Numbered from the stretch's first letter, positions 1 to 6,587 are shown. The stretch is 8,002 nucleotides of DNA from Candidatus Aminicenantota bacterium (GCA_023136725.1 JAGLQR010000065.1:1-8002); one strand, 5' to 3'. Made by a program: numbers and translations. The notes: a model not told the origin generated them from the sequence alone.

Positions 1-1
1 A

Positions 2-286
2 AAGGCCTGGAAGGATTCTCCAGCAATGAATCTACTTTTCAATATCAGTGTGTATGCAGGTACAAATCCAAAAATGCGATTTTCAAAGATCGGTACAATC
101 ACTACTCATCTTAAACCTAATGAAAGCAATTACCGATGCCAGCATTTTGCATATTTCGATTCGGGGAAAACAGTCTATGTAAAAGTAATTGCAGATCCTG
201 AAAATTGGATCAATGAAAAGAATGAGAAAAACAATGTTAAAAAAACTGCCTGGCCTTTGAGAGTAAGAAAAGTACTAAAGAAATAA
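2..286 (+). CDS. C-terminal end of a CARDB-like domain protein (5' end outside the window)
   Basis: The reading frame is open from the first complete codon of the window, so this is the 3' end of a longer gene. The internal ATG at 26 is unlikely to be the true start because the frame reads on upstream of it and no ribosome binding site precedes it. The visible 94 residues look like beta strands (FNISVYAG, TVYVKVIADPENWINE) ending in NEKNEKNNVKKTAW. Strands followed by an E-x-N-E-x-N-N turn are the signature of CARDB domains, immunoglobulin-like folds found in secreted or surface proteins of bacteria. The chain ends in a short basic tail (RVRKVLKK). The missing part probably carries the export signal and other extracellular domains. 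The domain call is fairly good. The function of the whole protein cannot be told. The gene ends 50 bases before the ferredoxin-type gene on the same strand. Confidence 0.6.
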   Translation, partial: KAWKDSPAMNLLFNISVYAGTNPKMRFSKIGTITTHLKPNESNYRCQHFAYFDSGKTVYVKVIADPENWINEKNEKNNVKKTAWPLRVRKVLKK

Positions 287-336
287 CAGAATCTGAACAT
301 AGAGTTGGATCTAAGATTGTAATCGGGAGGCTGTTA

Positions 337-1653
337 ATGGGACATTCAATAAGTTTGGAAGAGGGGTATAAACAGCTGCTGCAGAGACTGGATGCCGGTC
401 AGGTTGGTTTGCCCGAACCTGGTGAATCAGATGCAAGAAAGGGGCGGGAGGAGATACTCGAGATACTCTTTTCACCGGAAGAGGCATGGCTGGCCTCACG
501 TATGCCGAATATGCCATCAAAATTGGAAGATATTGCAAAGAGAACTAAATTAGATGCCGATGAATTATTACCTCGCCTTAATGCTATGGCCGACAAGGGT
601 ATTGTAATGGACATAGTAAATCCCCGGACCAAGAGAGCTCTTTACTTGCTTTCACCACCGGTAGTTGGCTTTTTTGAATTTTCAATGATGAGGCTCTCCG
701 ATTCTATTCCCAAAGAAAAAATGGCAAAAGCTCTTGATTCCTATATTCACGGGGATCCGGCATTTGCGGAGGAGGTCTTCGGGACTGATACGGTTGTCGG
801 GAGAACCCTTGTTCAGGAAACTGCCTTGCAGGAAGATCAATTACCGGACATTCTCAGTTGGGAACGGTCGACCGAGTTGATAAAAAGGGCCCGTAAGATT
901 GCAGTTACCAATTGTTATTGCCGTCATAAAGCAGAGCATCTGGGTAAGAAATGTGATAGTCCTCTGGAAGTATGCTTTTCACTTAATGCAGGTGCAGATT
1001 ATGTCATCTCGAGAAATTTCGGCCGGGAAATTAACCGGTCAGAGGCTATGGAGATACTTGAGCGTTCCAGGGAGGGCGGATTGGTGCAAATTGCAGATAA
1101 TGTAATGAACAGGCCGACTTATATTTGTAATTGCTGCAGTTGCTGCTGCGGACAATTGCAGGCTATAAAGGAATATGATCTGCTTGCAGTAAATCCGAGT
1201 AATTATCAGGCGATGGTAGTATCAGATGAGTGTAGAGGCTGCAGCAGGTGTGCCCGGGCCTGTCCGGTAGGTGCCATTGTTATGGAACCATATTCCCAGG
1301 TCGCCAATAAAAAGAACCAGTTAATGCCAAAGATTGATATTGATCGTTGTATCGGGTGCGGCATATGTGTATCAGCATGCGGAAAAAACAATGCCATGAA
1401 GATGGAAACACGAGAGGCCAGGCCTTATGTTTCAAAAAATTCAATCGAGCGGACGATCAGAATGGCCCTTGAGAAAGGACGTTTAGCCCATTTGTTGTTC
1501 GATCAGGGGGCCGGGCGGGGAAGTAAATTTTTAAATAAAATGGTAAAAGGAATCTGTGCATTACCAAAAATGGATAAGATCATTGCCAGTGAGCAGGTAA
1601 AATCCAGATTTGTTAAATTTGCACTAAAAAAGATAAAAGACCCGACAATTTAA
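337..1653 (+). CDS. 4Fe-4S dicluster ferredoxin-type protein with winged-helix-like N-terminus
   Basis: This is a 438-residue soluble protein. Residues ~36-105 are helical and resemble a winged-helix/MarR-like segment (KLEDIAKRTKLDADELLPRL, then ADKGIVMDI and a beta hairpin). Residues 299-310 form a full ferredoxin motif (CRGCSRCARACP). Residues 338-348 form a second one, CIGCGICVSAC, in which glycine replaces the usual final proline. Before these lie additional cysteines: CYC at 193-195, C206, C213, and a dense cluster, CNCCSCCC, at 264-271. These could hold another metal centre. The start is set by GGGAGG at 325-330, six bases before the ATG. Proteins of this layout are known in anaerobes as 4Fe-4S binding proteins of unknown partner. 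A role in electron transfer or redox sensing is inference. No dehydrogenase or hydrogenase subunit lies nearby in the window. The gene converges on the DUF4382 gene with only 12 bases between stops and no evident terminator. Confidence 0.8.
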   Translation: MGHSISLEEGYKQLLQRLDAGQVGLPEPGESDARKGREEILEILFSPEEAWLASRMPNMPSKLEDIAKRTKLDADELLPRLNAMADKGIVMDIVNPRTKRALYLLSPPVVGFFEFSMMRLSDSIPKEKMAKALDSYIHGDPAFAEEVFGTDTVVGRTLVQETALQEDQLPDILSWERSTELIKRARKIAVTNCYCRHKAEHLGKKCDSPLEVCFSLNAGADYVISRNFGREINRSEAMEILERSREGGLVQIADNVMNRPTYICNCCSCCCGQLQAIKEYDLLAVNPSNYQAMVVSDECRGCSRCARACPVGAIVMEPYSQVANKKNQLMPKIDIDRCIGCGICVSACGKNNAMKMETREARPYVSKNSIERTIRMALEKGRLAHLLFDQGAGRGSKFLNKMVKGICALPKMDKIIASEQVKSRFVKFALKKIKDPTI

Positions 1654-1665
1654 ATAGTCAGGTGA

Positions 1666-2295
1666 TTAATCTATATCTTCTTCCTCGGAAACTCCTGAGA
1701 TTTTAAAAACAGGATTCAGTGTGTATTTCGGGTCCTTATTTTTAAATGTTTTGACTTTTAAAGATTTTTGGGGATCTATTGTCATCGTTATCTCTACTAT
1801 TTTATCTTCACTAATAGTAAATGAAAGTCCAATTTTTATTTTTCCGCTTGGTATATCAACGGTATAGATTCCACTTATAGTTGTAACTTCGGCACTTGTA
1901 ACTTCAAATCTTAATTTATTGTATATTCCGGGAGTAATCTCACTGAGGGAGATCAATTCAGCCCATGAATTATTATCAAGAGCCATCAGGTCGTATGATC
2001 CCTCTTCAATAGGGAGAGAGTGCCAGCCGGCATCCGAACCGGAGGTCTTATGAACTTCCAGCCCTTTAATAATAATGAAAAGGTTTAATATGTCTTCCTT
2101 AGTGGATACCATTACACTGGATAATGAAGATCCGTTATCTGAATTGAGTACAAGCTTTATTTTTCCTGTGGGGCTGGTATTATTCCCGTTATTGATCGAG
2201 AGCAATTCTTCCTGAAGCTCTGTACCCGGATTGCAATTGGTAAGGGTTATAAAGAATAATGCGATCACTGTAAATAATAATGCTCTTTTTTTCAT
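1666..2295 (-). CDS. DUF4382 domain lipoprotein
   Basis: This is a 209-residue exported protein. The N-terminus is MKKR, then a hydrophobic stretch ending in the lipobox L-T-N-C with Cys21, so it should be a lipid-anchored envelope protein. A low-complexity linker (NNGNNTSPTG) leads into a DUF4382 domain at ~44-200. The family hallmarks are visible: a strand (ILNLFIIIKGLEVHKT), then GWHSLP and YDLMAL at 90-106, then ITPGIYNKLRFEVTSA at 120-135. That last element matches the usual 'lpaG-Y-x-x-l-R' motif. The domain occurs in secreted proteins of many bacteria and has no established activity. The tail is acidic (SEEEDID). The start is supported by AAGGAG (complement of 2304-2309) eight bases before the ATG. 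Upstream on the minus strand are a TATAAT-like box and a 15-base-pair dyad that would lie at the transcript start. It is probably transcribed alone. Confidence 0.82.
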   Translation of the reverse strand: MKKRALLFTVIALFFITLTNCNPGTELQEELLSINNGNNTSPTGKIKLVLNSDNGSSLSSVMVSTKEDILNLFIIIKGLEVHKTSGSDAGWHSLPIEEGSYDLMALDNNSWAELISLSEITPGIYNKLRFEVTSAEVTTISGIYTVDIPSGKIKIGLSFTISEDKIVEITMTIDPQKSLKVKTFKNKDPKYTLNPVFKISGVSEEEDID

Positions 2296-2338
2296 GTAAA
2301 TTTCTCCTTCTTTTAAAGACCATTATTTACAAGCATTT

Positions 2339-2382
2339 CTTATTCCAAACTTTAGTGTTTATCTGGAAAAGTTCGGAATAAG
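2339..2382. repeat. Imperfect inverted repeat upstream of the DUF4382 gene
   Basis: The arms are 2339-2353 (CTTATTCCAAACTTT) and 2368-2382 (AAAGTTCGGAATAAG). They pair at 14 of 15 positions, with one A/C mismatch, around a 14-base loop. Neither strand shows a T-run right after the stem, so it does not look like an intrinsic terminator. It lies just downstream of a minus-strand TATAAT box, so it would fall at the start of the DUF4382 transcript. An operator or a 5' leader hairpin are both possible. Confidence 0.5.
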
Positions 2383-2385
2383 TAT

Positions 2386-2391
2386 ATTATA
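2386..2391 (-). promoter_or_regulatory. Candidate -10 box for the DUF4382 gene
   Basis: The minus strand reads TATAAT here, a perfect -10 hexamer, about 90 bases before the DUF4382 start codon. The -35 position (complement of 2409-2414) is only a T-run, so the promoter is weak by consensus or needs an activator. The box overlaps a perfect palindrome at 2387-2405: arms TTATATA and TATATAA around GCCGG. That palindrome may be a regulator site or a by-product of AT-rich promoter sequence. Confidence 0.35.
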
Positions 2392-2533
2392 TAGCCGGTA
2401 TATAAGAAAAAAAAATATTTTGAAATTATTTTCCTAAACAAGAAATATTAAAAAAAATGGCTAAATAATTACAGATTGTAAAGACATATTGTAAAGTAAA
2501 GAGATTAATAAAATATATTTTCCGGAAGTAGAC

Positions 2534-2562
2534 TTGCAAAAATGATCTTGTTTGAATATCCT
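2534..2562 (+). promoter_or_regulatory. Weak candidate promoter for khpA
   Basis: TTGCAA (2534-2539) and TATCCT (2557-2562) are separated by 17 bases. Each matches the housekeeping consensus at four of six positions. The leader would be about 100 bases long. Chance matches are common in DNA this AT-rich, so this is only a suggestion. Confidence 0.22.
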
Positions 2563-2666
2563 ACCATTACAAGTGCTATCAACGCTTACGATTTTTAATT
2601 TGGAGATGAAGCTAAAATTGAAACGATTCATTAAGAAAATCAAATCTGATCTACAAGGAGATCAAA

Positions 2667-2933
2667 ATGAAGGAACTGGTTGAAATAGTATGTAAGGCAT
2701 TGGTTGACAATCCTGATGATGTAAAAGTCACTCAGATTGATGGTGAACAGACAAGTATTCTGGAATTAAGAACTCATCAATCCGATCTGGGCAAAGTTAT
2801 TGGGAAAAAAGGACGTACCGCACACGCAATTCGAACCATTCTTGCTGCTGCGGGAATGAAGAAAAAAAGGCGGTTTAGTTTAGAGATCATGGAAAACCAT
2901 GATGAGAGTGAAATAAAAGAAAAACCTGAATAA
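2667..2933 (+). CDS. khpA: KH-domain RNA-binding protein KhpA (YlqC family)
   Basis: This is an 88-residue protein, the usual KhpA size being about 75-90. It starts MKELVEIVCKALVDNP, typical of the family. A single type II KH domain spans ~28-75. It contains the RNA-gripping GxxG loop as GKVIGKKGRTAHAIR, with GKKG at residues 46-49. A basic strand (KKKRRFSLEI) follows, then a short acidic and lysine-rich tail. In firmicutes KhpA pairs with KhpB/EloR and binds RNA in the cytoplasm, affecting cell elongation and division. Whether that applies here is inference. AAGGAG at 2655-2660 lies six bases before the ATG. The gene commonly sits between rpsP (S16) and rimM, but here neither neighbour is present and it stands alone. 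A T-run follows the stop codon at about 2935-2941 without a clear stem before it. Confidence 0.88.
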   Translation: MKELVEIVCKALVDNPDDVKVTQIDGEQTSILELRTHQSDLGKVIGKKGRTAHAIRTILAAAGMKKKRRFSLEIMENHDESEIKEKPE

Positions 2934-2988
2934 TTTTTTTTATATGTAAAATTTGTATCTTTTGTTTTGAAAATGCAATCCGGATTAC

Positions 2989-3291
2989 TTATTTTTCCGT
3001 GAGAAGCTGTTTCGCTTTCCGGGCGCTATTTGTCGGCATTTTACAGGCAAAATTCTCACAAATGTAGAATGTTGTTTTGTTGTTAATTTGAATTTGATCT
3101 TTTAAAAGGGGGACAAGAGCTTCTATCTTCCTGCCTCTTTTCCCCGGTTCATGAAGAATTACCACCTTTCCGGGCATGAATTGGCTATATAGTGTTTTCA
3201 GGAACTTTTTGGTTTCTATGTTCTTCCTGCTTCCTGCGATGACAATTTCTAATGAAGGTCCTATCTGATCCTCACAGAATATAAGGGTTCC
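2989..3291 (-). pseudogene. C-terminal remnant of a YyaL/DUF255 thioredoxin-domain protein
   Basis: The open frame on the minus strand runs ~100 codons from just after a stop at 3292-3294 to TAA at 2989. It has no plausible start except an internal ATG at 3175-3177, which would cut a conserved strand. The translated text matches the end of the YyaL (DUF255, spermatogenesis-associated 20-like) family. It has PSLEIVIAGS near its beginning, then a helix and FMPGKVVILHEPG. It ends with the diagnostic FYICENFACKMPTNS before a final helix (ARKAKQLLTEK). Full members are roughly 600-700 residues with an N-terminal thioredoxin fold and an (alpha/alpha)6 barrel. All of that is missing here. Sequence upstream of the break is the 3' end of the DUF885 gene, only ~26 bases away. 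I read this as a deletion or rearrangement scar, or less likely an assembly join. The family match is strong; that the fragment is non-functional is inference. Confidence 0.72.
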
Positions 3292-3317
3292 TTAAAATTC
3301 CCTTAAACTGGTAGTTT

Positions 3318-5072
3318 TTAAGATCCTGTTGCCTGTTCAATGAGGTCAAGCGACATTGATCCTGAATTCAAAATTTTATCGCAGAATTTTTGAATGCTGA
3401 ATTTAGGATTCTTTTCCCTCTTTTTCAAGATCATGTCAAATTGTCTGAAACCAAGGAAATAGGATGTAAGTTGAAAGGGAGAATTAATTACCCTATGCCA
3501 GAGATTCTCTGCAAATTGAGGGGCCAGTAATCCCTTCTCCACGGCAAAGGTCAGCACTCTTTCTTTACTCCAACCGTTGCAATGGACCTGAACTGAACTG
3601 AATGCCCGAACAGCATTTTCCAGTCTTTTTCTCAGGTGGGCAAGCCTCGTAAGAATATTGTTTTTATCCCACCCCCTGTCAAGAGTTAATTGCTCACAGA
3701 GAGTAGCCCAGCCTTCAATAAAAAGATCATCTCCGAAAACAGTCCGGACAATATGAGGATTCCGCGAACTCTCTTTCAATTGAAAATAGTGCCCGGGGAA
3801 TATTTCATGTGTGATTATCATTTTATTAAAGTGATCATTAAAGGACCTGTAGAACCTGTCTTTTACTTTGTCAGGGGAATCATCGGGAATAGTAGGCAGA
3901 TAAAAGAGAGTATCTGCATCAGGATCAAAAGGCCCTGCCGGATAAACTCCTCCGATCGCGGCACCTGCAAAGTGGGGAGGTGATAGCGCTGTATGAAGTG
4001 ATCTGGAATCTTTAATTGAAGTTATTTTTTTTTTATATATGAAGTTCTCTGCTTCGTCGATCAGGGTTATAAATTGTTCAAGGAAATCTGCGGAGTTATT
4101 TACCCTGTGAGACTCCATTTTCGTAAAAGCGTATTGAATACATTTTTCGGGAATTATTCCTCCGGCATATTTCCCCGGGTGTTCAGATTTAAAGAATTCG
4201 ACTGAGAGTTTTTTGATCATCTCCCTGACCAATTCGATCTCATCAGATGATATTTTATGAAGTTTTAACGAATGTATCTTTAACCCTGTATATAGACGAA
4301 GTATCTTGTTATATTTTTCTTTTCCGAGTTGATCTGAGATAGAAGATCCGGGAATTATTTTTAGGGTGATATGTGAGGATAACTCCCTGATGCTTTGCAC
4401 AGCCCTCTCGATATCTTCCCGGAATTTGTTATTAGTGGAGGGGTCATTAAAGTAGGCACCAAGAATATCAGGCAGTCCCGATCCATAAAATCCGGCAGTG
4501 TTTTTCAAGCCGTGTGCAGCACCGGTTGATCTTTCAGGAGCCCCGTTCTCTAATTGAACGACTGCTGATTGGCATAAGCGGACTACTCCATGCAGGCGGG
4601 TTGTAACAGCCTCTCTCATCGCTGATCTATCTTTCAGGGGACGGGCAATAATGTGAGTAAAGGCCTGGGAGATCAACTTTTCGTATAATGAAGGTGAATT
4701 CAAGTGGGCTTTATCGTTCTTCCATTTGTAAATTTCCTGATTTATTTTCCTCTCAAGAAGCTTCATATCTATCTTCTCATCGAGCAATAATTTATCTTTA
4801 TACTTGTTCTCAGATATTTTCAGAAGAATTTCTTCATTAAACTTTATCCACTTCTGAATATTATTGTCCGAAAAATCTTCAAACCTGAGAGCCGATCCTT
4901 TGTCTCCTGCAGCAAGAGCTTCTGAGGGATAAAATAATTTCCATTTCTGAAGATACTCGACAGCTAATTGATTAATATCAGGGGGCTGACAGCAGCATGA
5001 GTTTGACGTTAAAAAAATCAGTGAAATTATAATAAATTGTGCAATCAATAGGATATATGATTTTCTTTCTAT
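3318..5072 (-). CDS. DUF885 family exported metallopeptidase, probable ATA start
   Basis: With the start proposed here the protein has 584 residues, normal for DUF885. The catalytic region is clear: HEIFPGHYFQ at ~422-431 matches the family's HE-x-x-PGH-x-x-Q zinc motif, and IEGWATLCEQ at ~452-461 supplies the conserved E-G-W-A segment. VHCNGWSKERVL follows near 506. The N-terminus is IERKSYILLIAQ, then a hydrophobic stretch ending TSNSCCC at ~22-28. This is an export signal, perhaps of a lipoprotein, although the lipobox is poor. Members are thought to be zinc peptidases; the substrate here is unknown. The frame stays open upstream to 5555, but that part is antisense to the sigma-factor gene and is not protein-like. 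No ATG, GTG or well-placed TTG lies near the signal sequence. A CAGGAG site stands exactly six bases before ATA at 5070-5072. It is divergent from the sigma-factor operon. Confidence 0.78.
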   Translation of the reverse strand: MERKSYILLIAQFIIISLIFLTSNSCCCQPPDINQLAVEYLQKWKLFYPSEALAAGDKGSALRFEDFSDNNIQKWIKFNEEILLKISENKYKDKLLLDEKIDMKLLERKINQEIYKWKNDKAHLNSPSLYEKLISQAFTHIIARPLKDRSAMREAVTTRLHGVVRLCQSAVVQLENGAPERSTGAAHGLKNTAGFYGSGLPDILGAYFNDPSTNNKFREDIERAVQSIRELSSHITLKIIPGSSISDQLGKEKYNKILRLYTGLKIHSLKLHKISSDEIELVREMIKKLSVEFFKSEHPGKYAGGIIPEKCIQYAFTKMESHRVNNSADFLEQFITLIDEAENFIYKKKITSIKDSRSLHTALSPPHFAGAAIGGVYPAGPFDPDADTLFYLPTIPDDSPDKVKDRFYRSFNDHFNKMIITHEIFPGHYFQLKESSRNPHIVRTVFGDDLFIEGWATLCEQLTLDRGWDKNNILTRLAHLRKRLENAVRAFSSVQVHCNGWSKERVLTFAVEKGLLAPQFAENLWHRVINSPFQLTSYFLGFRQFDMILKKREKNPKFSIQKFCDKILNSGSMSLDLIEQATGS

Positions 5073-5078
5073 TTTATA

Positions 5079-5084
5079 CTCCTG
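5079..5084 (-). promoter_or_regulatory. Ribosome binding site that points to an ATA start
   Basis: The minus strand reads CAGGAG, then TATAAA, then ATA GAA AGA AAA. The spacing of six bases equals that of the khpA, ferredoxin-type and last genes in this window. It places initiation right at the basic N-terminus of the signal sequence of the DUF885 protein. Either ATA is used as a rare start codon, or an original ATG has mutated or been misread by one base. Confidence 0.5.
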
Positions 5085-5151
5085 ATTATTCAGATTAACA
5101 AATTTGTAATAGATAATCAAAGGGAGAGCCGGAAATAGAAAAGTTTTTTTC

Positions 5152-5183
5152 CCGTAACCTTTTCCTGTTTTAGACGTTATAAT
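5152..5183 (+). promoter_or_regulatory. Likely ECF-type promoter of the sigma-factor operon
   Basis: CCGTAACC begins at 5152, with a -35-like GTAACC at 5154-5159. GTTATAAT begins 16 bases later at 5176. AAC in the -35 and a CGT/GT-type -10 at about 16 bases are typical of ECF promoters, for example the TGTAAC and CGTC pattern of Bacillus SigM/SigX. The first 17 bases are almost identical to a site before the last gene of the window, which supports autoregulation. A perfect housekeeping -10 (TATAAT, 5178-5183) overlaps it, so both forms of polymerase might use the region. The leader would be about 45-50 bases. A 10-base palindrome, ACAAATTTGT (5098-5107), lies further left, near the DUF885 start. 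Confidence 0.5.
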
Positions 5184-5234
5184 ATTGGCGGTCCGAATTT
5201 GAAAGATAAATTCTGAAAACAAACGGGAACCATT

Positions 5235-5783
5235 TTGAATACAGATAATGAACTTATGTTGCAGCTGAAGGAGGGCGATCTTGACAAATTGGGTATCCTG
5301 TTTGAAAGGCATAAGAAAAATCTCTTCGGTTTTTTCTTTAAGATCACATACGACAGAGATGTTAGCGAAGATATGGTGCAGGAAGTATTTATAAAAATTC
5401 TTAAATATAAGGATAGTTTCCGGGGATATGGAAAGTTTTCCACCTGGATGTATAGTATTGCTCATAATGTGAGCGTGGATCATTTCAGGAAACAGAACAA
5501 ATATGTATTTAGCGAGGATTCTGAAAGACTTATTTCGGTCGAAGATCATGACCATGAACTAAATACAATCAGGGATGAGAGATTTGACATGCTGAACAGG
5601 GCGATGCTCAAGTTGGTTCCGGACAAACGGGAAATACTGACATTGAGCAAGATCGATGGTTTGAAGTATAAGGAGCTTGGCAGAATTCTCAATTGCAGTG
5701 AAAATACTGTGAAAGGGCGTGTCTTCAGAGCTTTAAAAGAATTAAAGAATATTTATTCAAAGATGGAGGTACCCGATAAATGA
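5235..5783 (+). CDS. ECF-type RNA polymerase sigma factor
   Basis: This is a 182-residue sigma-70 family protein of group 4. Region 2 spans ~21-88. It contains the core-binding and -10 recognition segment DVSEDMVQEVFIKIL (42-56) and FSTWMYSIAHNVSVDHFRK (68-86). A variable acidic linker (SVEDHDHELN) follows. Region 4 spans ~118-172, with the -35 recognition helix-turn-helix around YKELGRILNCSENTVKGRVF. It would direct polymerase in the cytoplasm to envelope-related genes. The start codon is TTG: an in-frame stop lies at 5214-5216, and GGGA (5225-5228) stands six bases before it. An inner ATG at 5256 would remove the typical first helix (DNELMLQLKEGD). Its stop overlaps the start of the next gene by four bases (ATGA), which indicates translational coupling with its likely anti-sigma partner. 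ECF family confidence is high; the inducing signal is unknown. Confidence 0.93.
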   Translation: MNTDNELMLQLKEGDLDKLGILFERHKKNLFGFFFKITYDRDVSEDMVQEVFIKILKYKDSFRGYGKFSTWMYSIAHNVSVDHFRKQNKYVFSEDSERLISVEDHDHELNTIRDERFDMLNRAMLKLVPDKREILTLSKIDGLKYKELGRILNCSENTVKGRVFRALKELKNIYSKMEVPDK

Positions 5784-6574
5784 AAAAGGAAATAATAGAA
5801 AAATGGATGGCAGAATTTCTTTCCCCTGATATTTCTGAAGGTGAAAAAGAGGAATTAAAAGGTAAATTAATACAATCCGGATACGACAAGTTTGAACTTG
5901 AGGATATGGAGAATTTGTATTCGATGCTGGATGAGATTGATGTCCCTGAAACTAGTAATAAGCTTGACATGAATTTCTACAGGTCGCTTGAACTCTACAA
6001 AGATGCAATAAGTGATAAAAGTTCTCATTTCGGAGCTTTTATAAGTAGTATTTTTAAGAAGAAATATGTTTTACGCTTTACCTATAGCTTAACCCTTGTT
6101 GTTTTCGGATGGTACTTGGGAAGTTGGTCAGGCCGCATTGATAATAATAATGTAAAAATTCAGTTGATGTCTCAGGAGATCAGCCAGATGCGGCAGGTAA
6201 TGATATATACAATGCTTGATCAGCCATCTGCTATGAAACGTATCAAAGCGATCTCCTATGCCGATGAATTCGAGAATGTTGATGACAAGATCCTTAATAC
6301 TTTTCTGGATACACTCAATAATGATCCGAATCCTAATGTCCGACTTGCTGCCGTTGAGGCTCTTTCCAGATTCCCGGATATCCAGTTTGTGAGGGAAGGA
6401 CTTGTTAAATCAATTCTGAAACAGGAATCACCGTTGGTCCAGGTGGCTTTAATTGACCTTATGCTTAAACTTAAGGAAAAGGCATCCAAAAAAGAACTCA
6501 CCAGGCTTTTAGAGAACAGGGACCTGAATTATTCGGTGAGGAGTAAAACTCAGGAGACAATAAGGTTGTTGTAA
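5780..6574 (+). CDS. Single-pass membrane HEAT-repeat protein, likely anti-sigma factor
   Basis: This is a 264-residue protein. Residues 1-95 are charged, helical and presumably cytoplasmic. One membrane segment lies at ~96-116 (YVLRFTYSLTLVVFGWYLGSW) after a basic KKK. Residues ~120-150 form a helical stalk. From ~151 onward three HEAT-like helical pairs can be seen (171-198 with DPNPNVRLAAVEALSRF, 208-234 and 239-264). Position directly after an ECF sigma gene, with an ATGA overlap and GGAGG at 5765-5769, together with one membrane span, suggests an anti-sigma factor that senses the envelope. Unlike common ZAS-type anti-sigma factors, it has no HxxxCxxC motif and no cysteine at all, so sigma binding would have to use a different fold. 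I recall similar sigma/HEAT pairs in FCB-group and acidobacterial genomes, but the function is inferred from context and layout. Confidence 0.75.
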   Translation: MKKEIIEKWMAEFLSPDISEGEKEELKGKLIQSGYDKFELEDMENLYSMLDEIDVPETSNKLDMNFYRSLELYKDAISDKSSHFGAFISSIFKKKYVLRFTYSLTLVVFGWYLGSWSGRIDNNNVKIQLMSQEISQMRQVMIYTMLDQPSAMKRIKAISYADEFENVDDKILNTFLDTLNNDPNPNVRLAAVEALSRFPDIQFVREGLVKSILKQESPLVQVALIDLMLKLKEKASKKELTRLLENRDLNYSVRSKTQETIRLL

Positions 6575-6587
6575 ACAGGAAAATATA

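Larger units (their letters stand above)
2296..2666. other. AT-rich divergent intergenic region
   Basis: This 371-base gap separates the divergent DUF4382 and khpA genes. The left part contains a long imperfect dyad and a perfect 19-base palindrome, with a minus-strand TATAAT next to them, all likely tied to the DUF4382 gene. The middle has a 9-base direct repeat, ATTGTAAAG, at 2475-2483 and 2488-2496 (13-base period). The right part has a weak promoter candidate for khpA. A 60-codon minus-strand frame at 2461-2643 has no ribosome binding site and no recognisable protein content, so I do not count it as a gene. I see no tRNA or other structured RNA. Confidence 0.6.

Noticed and set aside
2461..2643. 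60-codon minus-strand frame in the intergenic gap
   Set aside because: It has no ribosome binding site and no family resemblance, and it overlaps the likely leader of khpA.
2933..2942. T-run after the khpA stop as an intrinsic terminator
   Set aside because: No stable GC-containing stem precedes it.
2977..2986. Palindrome AATCCGGATT after khpA
   Set aside because: It is only ten bases, similar AATCCGGAT strings occur inside genes nearby, and there is no terminator-like T-run after it.
3690..3983. 97-codon plus-strand frame inside the DUF885 gene
   Set aside because: It is antisense to the conserved catalytic part of the peptidase, which includes the HEIFPGH motif. It is a shadow frame.
5073..5555. 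N-terminal extension of the DUF885 reading frame to an ATG at 5555
   Set aside because: Most of it is antisense to the sigma-factor gene, the text does not look like a protein domain, and the signal sequence would be buried in the middle of the product.
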